A stretch of 64,000 nucleotides of DNA from Campylobacter concisus (GCF_002913225.1 NZ_PPAW01000018.1:38066-102065); one strand, 5' to 3'. Numbered from the stretch's first letter, positions 35,442-46,598 are shown. Translations and numbers: made by a program. Notes: a model not told the origin generated them from the letters alone.

Positions 35442-36185
35442 TTACATATAAAGTCCGCCGTTTATTTTTAGCGTCTCGCCAGTCACGTAGCTAGCGTGAT
35501 CGCTTAGTAAAAATGCAACCGCCTCAGCCACCTCGCTAGCACTGCCAAAGCGTTTTAGTGGGATATTATCGCTATAAGTTTTTTTCACCTCATCACTTAG
35601 CCCATGCGTCATATCAGTCTCGATAAAGCCCGGAGTTACGCTGTTAAAGCGGATATTTCTGCTCGCACCCTCTTTTGCAAAGCTCTTACTCATGGCGATT
35701 AGTCCGCCCTTGCTGGCTGAATAATTCACCTGTCCAGCATTTCCCATCTCACCAACGATAGATGCGACGTTTACGACTGCTCCAAAGCGCTTTTTACTCA
35801 TCACCTTTAAAGCCTCTCTACATCCTATGAAAGCTGAAGTTAAATTTGCATTTATCACATCTGTAAATTCGCTAGTTTTCATGCGAAGCGCCAGCTTGTC
35901 ATTTGTGATGCCAGCGTTATTTACGAGGTAGCTTAGCTCGCCGTCGCTATCAACTATCAAATTTATACCTTTTATAAACTCATCTTCGTCTGTCGCGTCA
36001 AATTTTATCACTGCAGCCTTGCCGCCATTTTTCTCGATTTCAGCTTGCAAAGCGTCTGCTATCTCAGGCTTTGAGCGGTAGTTTATCCACACTTTTAAGC
36101 CCATATTTGCAAGCGTCTTTGCGATTTGTGCGCCGATACCTCTGCTTGCACCTGTTATTAGCACGTTTTTTCCACTAAATTTCAT
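35442..36185 (-). CDS. fabG: 3-oxoacyl-ACP reductase FabG
   Basis: A 247-aa short-chain dehydrogenase. Nucleotide motif VLITGASRGIGAQIAK at the N-terminus, NNAG at about residue 89, catalytic Ser-Tyr-Lys in VNVASIVGEMG and VNYSASKGGL, and the C-terminal GETLKINGGLYM. It reduces 3-oxoacyl-ACP in fatty acid synthesis; acpP, fabF and accA follow. Confidence 0.95.
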   Translation of the reverse strand: MKFSGKNVLITGASRGIGAQIAKTLANMGLKVWINYRSKPEIADALQAEIEKNGGKAAVIKFDATDEDEFIKGINLIVDSDGELSYLVNNAGITNDKLALRMKTSEFTDVINANLTSAFIGCREALKVMSKKRFGAVVNVASIVGEMGNAGQVNYSASKGGLIAMSKSFAKEGASRNIRFNSVTPGFIETDMTHGLSDEVKKTYSDNIPLKRFGSASEVAEAVAFLLSDHASYVTGETLKINGGLYM

Positions 36186-36221
36186 AAATTCTCCTTATAA
36201 ATTTTGCTTATATTATCAAAT

Positions 36222-37685
36222 TTAAAATAACGCCTCGTCCATTTCAGCTGGAATTTCAAGCCCCATGAGCTTTAAAACACTAGGCGCAATGTTGTTTAGG
36301 CCGCCATTTTTTAGCTCTTTAACTCCCTCAGCCATCACAAAGCAAAAGACGTCATAAGTTGTGTGATTTGTCAGTAGCTCGCCGCTGCTATCACGCATCT
36401 CTTCGCAGTTTCCGTGATCGCTCGTGATGATCATCGCGTAGTTTTTCTCTTTTGCTTTAGCATAAATTTCTCCAAGAGCCGTATCAACCGCCTCAACCGC
36501 CTTTATAGCAGCCTCATAGTTGCCAGTGTGTCCCACCATATCGCCATTTGCGAAATTTACCACGATAAAGTCCTGCTCGTCCTCCATGCCCTTTAGCACA
36601 GCCTTGCAAACCTCCGCAGCGCTCATCTCTGGCTTTTCGTCGTAGGTTTTTACTTTTGGACTAGGGATAAGCACCCTAGTTTCGTTGCTGGCTAGCTCCT
36701 CGACGCCACCATTAAAGAAAAATGTTACGTGGGCGTATTTTTCAGTCTCAGCCGTGTGAAGCTGCCTTAGTCCAGCAGCTGCTATGACCTCGCTTAGAGT
36801 GTTTTTTATCTTTTCATTTTTAAAGAGCACTTCAAATTTAAAATTTGCGTCGTATTCGGTCATGGTGATTAAATTTTTAATAACAAAAAGTCGCTCAAAC
36901 TCGCTAAATTTCTCCTCACCCAAAGCCTCGCAAATTTCTCTTGCCCTATCATTTCTAAAATTTATAAAGATCACGCCGTCATCTTTGCCTATGCCCTTAA
37001 AGCCATTAAAGCTTGCTGGCTTTACAAACTCGTCTGTCACGCCCTCATCGTAGCTTTTTTGTAGATACTCACTTGGTGATAAGCTGCTTAAATTTGCTCC
37101 CTTTACCAAGCTATCATAGGCCTCTTTTACGCGCTCCCAGCGTTTATCTCTATCCATCGCGTAAAATCTCCCGCAAACGGTTGCTACCTTAAATTTAGCC
37201 TCCAGGCTTTTTATGAAATTTAGACCGCTATTTGGGCTAACGTCGCGTCCGTCGGTGATAGCGTGGGCAAAAACTTCGCAGCCACTTTTGCTAGCAAGCT
37301 CGCACATGCCATCAAAATGCTCCATGTGAGAGTGCACGCCGCCGTCGCTATAAAGCCCTATAACGTGGATCTTTTTGCACTTTTTAAAAAGAGCCTTTAG
37401 CGCTTCATTTTCTGCTACCGAGCCGTCAGCAAAGCCGCGTGAAATTTTGACTAAATTTTGATACAAAACTCGCCCACTTCCTATGCACATGTGCCCTACT
37501 TCGCTGTTACCCATCTGCCCCTCAGGTAGTCCCACAGCGTTTCCAGAAGTTTTTATGAGTGAGTTTGGAATTTCTTTAAAAAATTTATCGTAGTTTGGCT
37601 TTTTTGCCGCCTCAAATGCGTTAAATTTGCCATTTTTGTTTGATCCAATGCCATCAGTTATTATAAGTATAGTTTTTTGAGCCAT
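36222..37685 (-). CDS. gpmI: 2,3-bisphosphoglycerate-independent phosphoglycerate mutase
   Basis: A 487-aa manganese-dependent mutase of glycolysis/gluconeogenesis. N-terminal metal region [11 protein letters not shown], with catalytic Ser in [19 protein letters not shown] (about residue 61). [26 protein letters not shown] and [11 protein letters not shown] are the other metal/phosphate parts. It is divergent from mraY. Confidence 0.95.
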   Translation of the reverse strand: MAQKTILIITDGIGSNKNGKFNAFEAAKKPNYDKFFKEIPNSLIKTSGNAVGLPEGQMGNSEVGHMCIGSGRVLYQNLVKISRGFADGSVAENEALKALFKKCKKIHVIGLYSDGGVHSHMEHFDGMCELASKSGCEVFAHAITDGRDVSPNSGLNFIKSLEAKFKVATVCGRFYAMDRDKRWERVKEAYDSLVKGANLSSLSPSEYLQKSYDEGVTDEFVKPASFNGFKGIGKDDGVIFINFRNDRAREICEALGEEKFSEFERLFVIKNLITMTEYDANFKFEVLFKNEKIKNTLSEVIAAAGLRQLHTAETEKYAHVTFFFNGGVEELASNETRVLIPSPKVKTYDEKPEMSAAEVCKAVLKGMEDEQDFIVVNFANGDMVGHTGNYEAAIKAVEAVDTALGEIYAKAKEKNYAMIITSDHGNCEEMRDSSGELLTNHTTYDVFCFVMAEGVKELKNGGLNNIAPSVLKLMGLEIPAEMDEALF

Positions 37686-37727
37686 TTTTAAATTTTATCC
37701 TTAAATTTAGATAATTTTTAAGGCCAT

Positions 37728-37733
37728 TATACT
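37728..37733 (+). promoter_or_regulatory. Candidate -10 box (TATACT) for mraY
   Basis: TATACT 31 bases before the mraY ATG, in the gap between divergent gpmI and mraY. An AAAGG ribosome site lies between it and the start. Confidence 0.4.
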
Positions 37734-37764
37734 AAAATTGCTTTTTTTTAAAATAAAGGCCCCT

Positions 37765-38829
37765 ATGTTTTACTATATCTATGAAATTTTAAATTTTAAT
37801 ATCTTTCAGTATATCACCGTTCGCGCTGGCATCGCGTTTTTCATAGCATTTATCTTGACAGCTTATCTGATGCCTAAATTTATCGCTTGGGCAAAGGCAA
37901 AAAACGCTGCCCAGCCTATCTACGAGCTAGCCCCACAAACTCACCAAAAAAAGGCTAAAACGCCGACCATGGGCGGACTTGTCTTTGTCTTTACGGCCGT
38001 GATCGCCACGATCATCTGCGCTAGGCTTGATAACGCCTTTGTGCTAGCCTCGCTCTTTTGTCTAGTTTGCTTTACTCTGCTTGGTTATAAGGATGATTAC
38101 AGCAAAATTTTAGGTGCGAAAAACCACGCCGGTCTAAGCCCAAAGGCAAAGCTCTTTTTTCAGTTTCTCATCGCCTTTTTGCTCGCAGCATTTCTCTACT
38201 TTAGCAAAGAGCTAAACACCGAGTTTTACCTGCCGTTTTACAAACAGCCGATCTTTGACATGAAAATTTTTGCCATTTTCTTTTGGACGCTAGTCATCGT
38301 CGCAGCCTCAAATGCGGTAAATTTAACAGACGGACTTGACGGACTTGCCGCCGTGCCATCGATATTTTCGCTTCTAACACTTGGCGTTTTTGCCTACATC
38401 TGCGGCCACGCTGTCTTTAGCTCGTACCTACTTTTACCAAAGATCGCAGGCGTTGGCGAGAGCGTCGTCGTGGCCTCTGCGCTAATTGGCTCACTCATGG
38501 GCTTTTTGTGGTTTAACTGCCATCCAGCCGAGGTCTTTATGGGCGATAGCGGCAGCCTAAGCGTTGGCGCATATATCGGCTTTATGGGCGTTGCGACCAA
38601 AAACGAAATTTTGCTCATCATCATCGGCCTCATCTTTGTCGTTGAGACACTAAGCGTCATTTTACAGGTGGGTAGCTTTAAAATTTTTAAACGCAGAATT
38701 TTCTTAATGGCTCCTATACATCACCATTTTGAGATAAAGGGCTGGGCGGAAAATAAGATCATCGTGCGCTTTTGGATCATTGCGCTTTTAGCAAATTTGA
38801 TCGCACTAACGGCGCTAAAGATCAGGTAA
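37765..38829 (+). CDS. mraY: Phospho-MurNAc-pentapeptide transferase MraY
   Basis: A 354-aa polytopic enzyme that attaches phospho-MurNAc-pentapeptide to undecaprenyl phosphate, giving lipid I. Family motifs: [23 protein letters not shown] (Asp pair), [23 protein letters not shown] and [16 protein letters not shown] use ATG 37765 (MFYYIYEIL), which has AAAGG upstream and matches the relatives' length. An in-frame start 9 codons upstream is possible. Confidence 0.95.
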   Translation: MFYYIYEILNFNIFQYITVRAGIAFFIAFILTAYLMPKFIAWAKAKNAAQPIYELAPQTHQKKAKTPTMGGLVFVFTAVIATIICARLDNAFVLASLFCLVCFTLLGYKDDYSKILGAKNHAGLSPKAKLFFQFLIAFLLAAFLYFSKELNTEFYLPFYKQPIFDMKIFAIFFWTLVIVAASNAVNLTDGLDGLAAVPSIFSLLTLGVFAYICGHAVFSSYLLLPKIAGVGESVVVASALIGSLMGFLWFNCHPAEVFMGDSGSLSVGAYIGFMGVATKNEILLIIIGLIFVVETLSVILQVGSFKIFKRRIFLMAPIHHHFEIKGWAENKIIVRFWIIALLANLIALTALKIR

Positions 38830-38832
38830 ATC

Positions 38833-39348
38833 ATGCGAGCGCAGATAGAGCCTGACTTTGAGAGTGCTAGAAAAAAATATGATGAAATTTTGGAGCAAAT
38901 TTTAGCCTACACCGACTATTGCGACGAATTTGGCGATGAGGACGGCGAAGAGTACTGCAAAGTAGAAGAGCGTCTAGCCAAGATAAGCGGCAAGGATATG
39001 AGTAAATTTAGCCTGCACGAGTGGTGGGAGGCTGAGGGCGCTGAGAATTTAGCCTTTGACATCGCTTTGCCAGAGCCAAAAGTAGTGCCTGACATAACAA
39101 AAGATGAGCTTAGCGAGATCGTCGAGCGTATGTTGGCGCCTGTGCCTAAATTTGATGATGATTTTTTAGAGGCATTTTATGTAAGAGTGAAATTTGCTTG
39201 CAAAGGCGCATATTTTGTGGAGTTTTTGAGGCTAAATTTTGCGGATACGTTTAGATTTGAGCTCTTTGAGCGCCGCAAGATAGAGGGCGTGATGCGTGAG
39301 CTAAGTGCTAACGATATAGTAGAAATTTTATGGGGCAAAAGAGGATAA
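38833..39348 (+). CDS. Hypothetical acidic protein between mraY and murD
   Basis: A 171-aa acidic soluble protein, beginning MRAQIEPDFESARKKYDEIL and rich in Asp/Glu in the first half (YCDEFGDEDGEEYCK). No domain is recognised. It starts 3 bases after the mraY stop and ends 4 bases before the murD start, so it is probably cotranscribed and translated with these peptidoglycan genes. Function unknown. Confidence 0.7.
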   Translation: MRAQIEPDFESARKKYDEILEQILAYTDYCDEFGDEDGEEYCKVEERLAKISGKDMSKFSLHEWWEAEGAENLAFDIALPEPKVVPDITKDELSEIVERMLAPVPKFDDDFLEAFYVRVKFACKGAYFVEFLRLNFADTFRFELFERRKIEGVMRELSANDIVEILWGKRG

Positions 39349-39352
39349 AAGC

Positions 39353-40570
39353 ATGAGAAAATCACTATTTGGCTATGGTGGCACGACGAAAGCTATCGCT
39401 AAAAACTTCGTAAATGATGGCTTTTGGGACATCTATGATGATAAATTTAGCGAAATTTCAAAAGATGAGTTTGGCAACGCTCTTTTGCCAGTTAGCGAAT
39501 TTGACCCCGCAAAAAGCGGCCTAGAGATACCAAGCCCTGGCATACCGCCTCACCACGAGCTTATCAAAAAAGCTAAAAATTTGATCAGCGAATATGACTA
39601 TTTTTATGAAATTTACAAGGCGCATTTGCCATTTAATGTCTGGATAAGCGGCACAAACGGCAAGACGACGACCACAAAGATGATGCAGCACCTGCTAGAG
39701 AGCAAGGGCTCAGTAATAGGCGGCAACGTCGGCATCGCACTAGCAAATTTAGACCCGCACGCTAAAATTTGGATACTTGAGACTAGCTCATTTACCCTGC
39801 ACTACACAAACCGCGCCACACCAGGAATTTACGTGCTTTTGCCGATCACTCCAGATCATCTAAGCTGGCATGGCAACATGAGCGAGTACGAAAAGGCAAA
39901 GCTAAAGCCGCTTGCTAGCATGAGTGAAACTAGCGTAGCGATCGTGCCTGAAATTTACGCTAAAACGCCAACCAAAGCCAAAGTGATCGCCTATAAAGAT
40001 GAGAGCGATCTTGCTCGTTTTTGCGGTGTAAATTTAGGCGATATAGCCTTTAAAACGCCGTTTTTACTTGACGCACTGCTAGCGCTTGCGGTGGAGAAAA
40101 TTTTATTTGACCACTGTGATGTAGGGCTTTTAAACACATTTGTCATCGAGGCAAACAAGCTTGAAGAGCTCACCGACAAGATGGGGCGGACATGGGTAAA
40201 CGACACAAAAGCGACCAACATAGATGCGAGCATTCAAGCTGTAAAACGCTACAAAGACCACTTCATGCACCTAATCTTAGGCGGCGATGACAAGGGCGTT
40301 AGCATGGACGAGCTATTTGAAAACTTAAGTGGGCTTAAGGTCAAAATTTATGCCATCGGCTCAAACAGCGACAAGCTTATGAATTTAGCTGCTAAATTTA
40401 GTGTGCCAGCCCTAAAATGCGACTTTTTACAAAACGCCGTAAATGAGATAAGTAAAGAGCTTAAAAGTGGCGATATAGCGCTTCTAAGCCCAGCAGCTGC
40501 GAGCCTTGACCAGTTTAAGAGCTACGCCGAGCGAGGAGATAAATTTAAAGAGTTTATAAGAGCTCTTTGA
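39353..40570 (+). CDS. murD: UDP-N-acetylmuramoyl-L-alanine:D-glutamate ligase MurD
   Basis: A 405-aa Mur ligase adding D-Glu to UDP-MurNAc-L-Ala. ATP-binding motif VWISGTNGKTTTTKMM at about residue 100; central LPITPDHLSWHGNMSEYEKAKL; C-terminal VNDTKATNIDASIQAV and LILGGDDKG. The C-terminal LLSPAAASLDQFKSYAERGDKF is the family's end. Shorter than E. coli MurD, as in other campylobacters. Confidence 0.95.
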   Translation: MRKSLFGYGGTTKAIAKNFVNDGFWDIYDDKFSEISKDEFGNALLPVSEFDPAKSGLEIPSPGIPPHHELIKKAKNLISEYDYFYEIYKAHLPFNVWISGTNGKTTTTKMMQHLLESKGSVIGGNVGIALANLDPHAKIWILETSSFTLHYTNRATPGIYVLLPITPDHLSWHGNMSEYEKAKLKPLASMSETSVAIVPEIYAKTPTKAKVIAYKDESDLARFCGVNLGDIAFKTPFLLDALLALAVEKILFDHCDVGLLNTFVIEANKLEELTDKMGRTWVNDTKATNIDASIQAVKRYKDHFMHLILGGDDKGVSMDELFENLSGLKVKIYAIGSNSDKLMNLAAKFSVPALKCDFLQNAVNEISKELKSGDIALLSPAAASLDQFKSYAERGDKFKEFIRAL

Positions 40571-40667
40571 TAGCTTTTACAAAATCACTCTTATTATTTT
40601 TAGTTTATATAAAAATTTAGTAAATTTTTCCGATACTACAATACACACATTTTACAGGGATGAAAAA

Positions 40668-43600
40668 ATGCCAAATTTTGACGCCATAAGGATCGGCGTT
40701 ATCAAAAAGATCAAGGGTGAAGCCATCGTCATAAGCAGGGACGGCACTATGAGGGTGCTGCACAAAGGCGATGAAATTTACCTTGGTGATGATATAAAAA
40801 CGAGCGAAAACTCGAACCTTACCATTGCTTTTGATGACGGCGAAAAGGCTTATGTCGGCTTTAGCTCGGTATTTCACACTATAAATGTCTTTGCCGAGCA
40901 TAAAGGCGAGCTAGTCATCCCAAAAAACGCAAACATCCTTGAAAACCACAAAGAACACGCAAATGACGATGGTCAAATCTCCCATCAAGAGCTATCTCCT
41001 CACGGCTCATCATCACATAACTTCGCCTCAGTGGGCAGTAGTGGCATAAAATTTGAACTAGGCGGCCACTACTCAAATATACATGACTTCTACACTGGTT
41101 TGCGCGCTCTTGAAGCTAGGCATAACGAGGTCAAATGGCCAGTTGGCGAGGCTAAGATCGGTGGGGTCTCATACGCTGGGCTTGGCGCCGAAAACCTAAA
41201 TTTTACACCACCAGAGCCAAACATCGTGCTAAATTTTAACCTCACAAGTGACACTGGCGAGAAAAAGGGCTTTTTAGGAGGAGCGCAGCTAAACTCACTA
41301 CCAAAGACTCCTGATGGCAAAAAGATCATCACGAGCATAGGCGTTGATATCCCAGACGTTGCTAAAAATGGCGACATCATCACGATAAAGACAAACATGA
41401 AAGGTGGTGGCAAAACTAGCAACTACAAAGTAAATACGATAACAAACGAGCTAATCCCAGTTGATAGCACCGGCACGCCAACTGGAGCGCCTCCTATACC
41501 TATCGTAAATGGCAAGGCAGAGATCACTGGGATTGAAATTTTAAACCATAGCAAAACAACCGTGACAAGCTCATACACCACTGGAGGCAGGACATTTACA
41601 GCGCCGCCAACTGCCTATGAGCTAAACGACACGCCAGCTATCTCAAAAGTGACAGCCACGCTTGATCTTGATAAAAATGGCGACGGCGTGATAGATGCGA
41701 CCGAGCTAGGATATGGTAGCGGCACGCAAACTAGCGGTATGAAATTTGTAGTACCTGACGAGCTTAGCACTGGAGATAAGATCACATTTAAGCTAAATGA
41801 GCCGGGCAAACCGCCAGTTGAGAAGAAATTTACGCTAGATAAAGAAAATGGCACAGCCACTGACGAGGATGGCAACACATATACATTTACGACTGATGAA
41901 AATGGCGCAGTTAGCTTTAGCGTGCCAAACATCGCAAACATCACAGCAGGAAGCAGCATAGAAACTGGTGTAGTTGATAAATTTGGCAACGTCTCAGCCA
42001 CAAGCACTACACCAAGTAGTAGCGTAAGTGACACTGTAAAAGTAACGCTAACAGCTGATAAAAACGGCGATGGGCTGATAAGTAGCGACGAGATAGGAGA
42101 TGGCACTTCAAAGGTTGAGATAAATTTACCTCGCACCATAAAACCAAAAGAGAGCGTCACTATAAACATAGGTGGCTCGCCAAAAGAATTTGTCGTAAGC
42201 GACGATGGCACAAGCGTCTATGATAAAAATAACCCAAACGCAGTAGTGCCAATAGTTAATGGTAAATTTGAAGTGCCGGGCGTAAGCGTACCAGTAGCAC
42301 CTGGCTCAAGCGTATCTATAAACACAACGGTTAATGACGAGCATGGCACACCAAAACCAAATGGCACAAGCAACCAAACCACCCCAAGCGTCATAGTAGC
42401 TCCACCTGTAAAATCAGCCAAGATAAGCTTTGATAGTGACTTGGGCTCTAGTAATAGAACACCAGATGGCAGGATAGATACCTCAGAAAACAGATACAAT
42501 GACGGCGACCCAACAAAGACAGATGCCTCCATAAAAATCCCAAGCGTGATAAAAGAAGGCGATAAGATGGCCATCGATGTCACCAACCCAGACGGCAGTA
42601 AAACGCACAAAATTTACACATATACTAATGGCAAGATAATCGCCCCTGATCACAATGAAGTGCCACTAAATGATGGTAAATTTAAGATCACAGTGCCAAT
42701 AGAGCATGGCAAAACCACAAGCATAACGACGACCATGATGGATAAGGCTGGCAACAAAGGCGAAAGCGATACAAATGAGATAAAATTTAGCGACAGCCCC
42801 GTGGCTAAATTTGTCAAAGACGCTGATGGAGATGGGCTCATAGATGACACCACTGGAGCTATAACGACCTCTGATGTAAAGGTCTATCTCCCAAGTAGCG
42901 CAGTGCCAAAAGATGAGCTAAAGATAAGCATCCTAAACCCACTTACAAACAAACAATCAACCGTGAGCTACATCCTAGATGATGATGGCGTGCATATGAT
43001 AAACAAAAAAGATCCAAGCGATATAAAAGTGATAAGTGACGGCGCTATCACCATACCAGACGTGACGGTAAGTAGCAAGCGCCCGACCTTAGTCGATGCG
43101 ACCCTTATAAAAGATGATGGAAGTGCAATATCTGGCACTTCAAGCGGTAGGCTATTTGCCTTTGGTGTGCTTGACTATATAGACGATGTAAAACTTGTTA
43201 CAAAGATAGATAATGCCGATATCCACTCCGCAAAATACCTAAACGAAGAGGACTACGAGCATATCATCTCGACAAGCCAGTATGAGTCAAATTCGACCCA
43301 AAAGATAAACTACAACATCGCTCTTACGAATGACGAACAGCCATACATTAAATTTGGTATAAATAAGCCAGATACCACAAGTGATGGCAAGGGCTACGTG
43401 CTAATAGAGATAAAAGATGAAAACGGAAATATAAGTGATAGCTTTATAGCCAAGATCGAGAATAACACCGTCATAGCAGACTTTGAAAAAGCTGGCAAAA
43501 AGCTAGATAGAACGCACCACATCATAGACGCCACCTACGTGGGGACTGACGGCGTGCCTCAAAGAGATGATAACCTAACTATCACGGTTGATCTTGACTC

Positions 43601-46598
43601 AAAGCCTGACAAGCTAATAGAATCTGACTTTGATAATATAAAAAATAGCTCTGGTAGTTACGCTATAAATTTTAGCGGCAAAGGCGAAGCTGCAAACAAT
43701 CCACACGATGAAAAATCAAAAGATGTAGAGGTCATAGACGCTGAAACATCTGAGAAGACTACACTGACACTTGATAGAAATTTAAGCTACTCTGGAAGCT
43801 TTAATGTAGCACAAAACACTGGCAGCAAAAACTATATCGTTGAAAGGCTAGATGATGCAGGAAATTTAGCCGTTCAAACCGTGACTATGGTGGCAAACAA
43901 AGGGCTTGACGTTGATATGTGGTTTTTTGACTGCACTAATAGAGAATTTATGGATATATATCCAGAAGTAACAACCCATATACAACATCCTCATGGACCA
44001 ATCTATGATAGAAAGGATCTTAACGACAACAAAGCAGGATATGGATACCACGTAGCTAACCACTATACACAGTGGATGGAGTGGGCTGGCGTTAGTGCAA
44101 CTACTACTTATAATGAGCTTTCTTTTCAAGGAGGTAAAGACTGGCAATTAAGCTCAACAAGACCTCACAAAGAAGAGCTAAATATGGACGATATGGCAAA
44201 AGTAGGTCACTCTCCATATGCAAAGGATACCGATCACACTGGGGCGCATTACAACCTAAACAAAACAGGAAACTACGTCCTTGAAGAGGCAGAGCCTGTA
44301 GGAACTGATCTGATCATGAAAATGAAAGGTTGGATATATATAAAAGAAGATGGTCAATACAACATAGCTGCAAAACACTTTCAAGATATGGTAGATGTAA
44401 AAATAGCAGATGAAAGTTTTGGAAAGTGGGCATATTGGTTTGGTTCAGGAGATAATGGTCCTCATGGACAAACTCATCCTTATAATCTAAAAAAAGGATT
44501 TTATAGGATAGAGGTTGATTATGTCGATAGAACAAAAGACACACTCTTAGACATAATGATAAAGAAAAGCTCACAAAACGCTAGCGACTATAAAATCATA
44601 GGCTCACAAGGAAGCGGCACGCACCTTTTTAGTGATAGCTACGTAAAAGCCCTACATGACAAAGGATATGTTAGCGATGAAAAAGATGGTCTTATAGCTG
44701 GTAAAAAAGGATATAGAAGCTTAATAAATCAAGAAAAAGATACAAGCAAACCAGCAAAATATTTTGGTGATGATGCGGATGATTTCAATAAAGTAATACA
44801 CCTAAAACACAACACAGACGCTCTTGAAGGTAGCAACCTAAACGATGTCTTTATCTATAACGGCAAGAATATAGACGCAAAAGGTGGCGTTGATAAGCTG
44901 ATATTTGTTGAAGATATAAACCTTAGTGAAGTAAATAATCTAAAGGATAAACTAAAAAGCTTTGAACGCCTGCAACTAGGCACAGAGAGCCAAAACGTTT
45001 CAATCGCATTAAACGCAAAGAGCGTTCTTGACATCATAGACTCAAAAACGACAAAGATAACAGAAGGCGAATACTCAACCTTAAGAACTATACCTGGAAC
45101 AGAGAGTGTAAATACAGTTTTAAAGATAGCGGGTAAAGATGGCGACATAGTAAAACTTATAAATTCTGGAGTTAATAAATTTGAATTAGCAACAAAAGAA
45201 GAGGTAACTTTACTAAACTGGAAGCATAGCAAAGCCATAGGTGATAGCTATAATAAAGTAGCTACTGATGGCAACGGGCGCGTGAAAGAAACCACAGATC
45301 CATCCAACGCTGATATAAAGAAAGTAGAAAAAGATGCGAATGGAAATCCAATCATCCATCCCTACGATACTCCTATAAATCACGTCTATAAAGGCACATA
45401 CGTAAAAGATGGCGAGTTAAAGACATTTTTTATTGAGATAGACAAAAATGTCAAGATCGTAGCACAAGAGCGCAACTATGACGATACCTTTACATATAAT
45501 GCCACCAACGCTATAGACGCAAAAGATGGAGTAGATACGCTCATCTTTACAGCAAATACCGACCTTAGCAACATAGATGTAAAAGATAAGCTAAAAAGCT
45601 TTGAGAGGGTGCAACTAGGTAAGGATAATGAAGCGGTTGCCCTCACTCTAAATTCAAAAAATATACTTGACATCGTTGATTCAAAAGAGACCGCCACGAC
45701 CATCGAAACAAGCGGCACAAAAAAAGAGATACAAGGCACAAAAAGCATAAATACAGTCTTAAAAATAACAGGTGACGAAAGTGACGCGGTAAAACTCATA
45801 GGAAGCTTCTCAAAAGCAACCGATGAGGAAGTAACGATGCTAAACTGGAAACACAGTCAAGTTGCGGGCGATGAATTTAATAAAGTCGAAGTCACAGATA
45901 ATAGCGGTAGTAAAACCTACCCTAACCATAGCAATGTCACTTATAACGCAAGTGCAAATGCAACGATACACGGCATGGATCACGCGGTAAATCAAGTCTA
46001 TAAAGGCACATATACCGATGGAACTAACACGAGAACATTTTTCGTTGAGATAGACAAAGGCGTTAAATTTACACGCGAAGGTGATGACAAAGATAATAAA
46101 TTTATCTATGACGGTGACCCTATAGACGCAAAAGGCGGCGTAGATACGCTAATCTTTACTGAAAATATCGATCTTAGTAGAGTGGATGATCTAAATGATA
46201 AACTAAAGAGCTTTGAAACTTTACAACTTGGTAGCAATAGCGCTCAGGCGGTCTCGATAGGACTGGATGCCAAAAACGTGCTTGATATCATAGACTCACA
46301 AGTAACAGATGGCGGACTAAAAAGCGTAAATACCGTGCTAAAGATCAAAGGCGACAATAACGACAAAGTGGCGCTGGAGGGCAAAGGCACTATCTTCACG
46401 CAAGCAACAGACAGCGAAGTGGCAGCACTAAATTTAAAGCATAGCGCTTCAGGTGATACACACAACCAAGTGGCGATTGATGGTAGCGGACATGCGCTAA
46501 ACCAAGTCTATAAAGGCGTATATGGTAGCGGAGCTGGCGCACAAACATTTTTTATCGAGATAGATAAAGATGTAAGTGTAGTAAATTTGGTGCATTAA
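40668..46598 (+). CDS. Giant retention-module adhesin-like protein, paralog 1
   Basis: A 1976-aa repetitive protein. Residues 1 to about 85 form a LapA-type retention module (IGVIKKIKGEAIVISRDGT-RVLHKGDEIYLGD, IAFDDGEKAYVGFSS). Four Ig-like repeats of about 125-130 aa follow, each headed by a Ca-binding EF-hand-like loop near residues 334 (DKNGDGVID), 462, 587 and 717. A PA14-like region lies at about 1210-1310 (KMKGWIYIKEDGQYNI). Three repeats of about 200 aa (DAKGGVDTLIF, FE-LQLG, DIIDS) fill the C-terminus from 1387 on. This fits a type I secreted surface adhesin held in the outer membrane. The secretion apparatus is not in the window. Paralog 2 follows directly. Confidence 0.75.
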   Translation: MPNFDAIRIGVIKKIKGEAIVISRDGTMRVLHKGDEIYLGDDIKTSENSNLTIAFDDGEKAYVGFSSVFHTINVFAEHKGELVIPKNANILENHKEHANDDGQISHQELSPHGSSSHNFASVGSSGIKFELGGHYSNIHDFYTGLRALEARHNEVKWPVGEAKIGGVSYAGLGAENLNFTPPEPNIVLNFNLTSDTGEKKGFLGGAQLNSLPKTPDGKKIITSIGVDIPDVAKNGDIITIKTNMKGGGKTSNYKVNTITNELIPVDSTGTPTGAPPIPIVNGKAEITGIEILNHSKTTVTSSYTTGGRTFTAPPTAYELNDTPAISKVTATLDLDKNGDGVIDATELGYGSGTQTSGMKFVVPDELSTGDKITFKLNEPGKPPVEKKFTLDKENGTATDEDGNTYTFTTDENGAVSFSVPNIANITAGSSIETGVVDKFGNVSATSTTPSSSVSDTVKVTLTADKNGDGLISSDEIGDGTSKVEINLPRTIKPKESVTINIGGSPKEFVVSDDGTSVYDKNNPNAVVPIVNGKFEVPGVSVPVAPGSSVSINTTVNDEHGTPKPNGTSNQTTPSVIVAPPVKSAKISFDSDLGSSNRTPDGRIDTSENRYNDGDPTKTDASIKIPSVIKEGDKMAIDVTNPDGSKTHKIYTYTNGKIIAPDHNEVPLNDGKFKITVPIEHGKTTSITTTMMDKAGNKGESDTNEIKFSDSPVAKFVKDADGDGLIDDTTGAITTSDVKVYLPSSAVPKDELKISILNPLTNKQSTVSYILDDDGVHMINKKDPSDIKVISDGAITIPDVTVSSKRPTLVDATLIKDDGSAISGTSSGRLFAFGVLDYIDDVKLVTKIDNADIHSAKYLNEEDYEHIISTSQYESNSTQKINYNIALTNDEQPYIKFGINKPDTTSDGKGYVLIEIKDENGNISDSFIAKIENNTVIADFEKAGKKLDRTHHIIDATYVGTDGVPQRDDNLTITVDLDSKPDKLIESDFDNIKNSSGSYAINFSGKGEAANNPHDEKSKDVEVIDAETSEKTTLTLDRNLSYSGSFNVAQNTGSKNYIVERLDDAGNLAVQTVTMVANKGLDVDMWFFDCTNREFMDIYPEVTTHIQHPHGPIYDRKDLNDNKAGYGYHVANHYTQWMEWAGVSATTTYNELSFQGGKDWQLSSTRPHKEELNMDDMAKVGHSPYAKDTDHTGAHYNLNKTGNYVLEEAEPVGTDLIMKMKGWIYIKEDGQYNIAAKHFQDMVDVKIADESFGKWAYWFGSGDNGPHGQTHPYNLKKGFYRIEVDYVDRTKDTLLDIMIKKSSQNASDYKIIGSQGSGTHLFSDSYVKALHDKGYVSDEKDGLIAGKKGYRSLINQEKDTSKPAKYFGDDADDFNKVIHLKHNTDALEGSNLNDVFIYNGKNIDAKGGVDKLIFVEDINLSEVNNLKDKLKSFERLQLGTESQNVSIALNAKSVLDIIDSKTTKITEGEYSTLRTIPGTESVNTVLKIAGKDGDIVKLINSGVNKFELATKEEVTLLNWKHSKAIGDSYNKVATDGNGRVKETTDPSNADIKKVEKDANGNPIIHPYDTPINHVYKGTYVKDGELKTFFIEIDKNVKIVAQERNYDDTFTYNATNAIDAKDGVDTLIFTANTDLSNIDVKDKLKSFERVQLGKDNEAVALTLNSKNILDIVDSKETATTIETSGTKKEIQGTKSINTVLKITGDESDAVKLIGSFSKATDEEVTMLNWKHSQVAGDEFNKVEVTDNSGSKTYPNHSNVTYNASANATIHGMDHAVNQVYKGTYTDGTNTRTFFVEIDKGVKFTREGDDKDNKFIYDGDPIDAKGGVDTLIFTENIDLSRVDDLNDKLKSFETLQLGSNSAQAVSIGLDAKNVLDIIDSQVTDGGLKSVNTVLKIKGDNNDKVALEGKGTIFTQATDSEVAALNLKHSASGDTHNQVAIDGSGHALNQVYKGVYGSGAGAQTFFIEIDKDVSVVNLVH

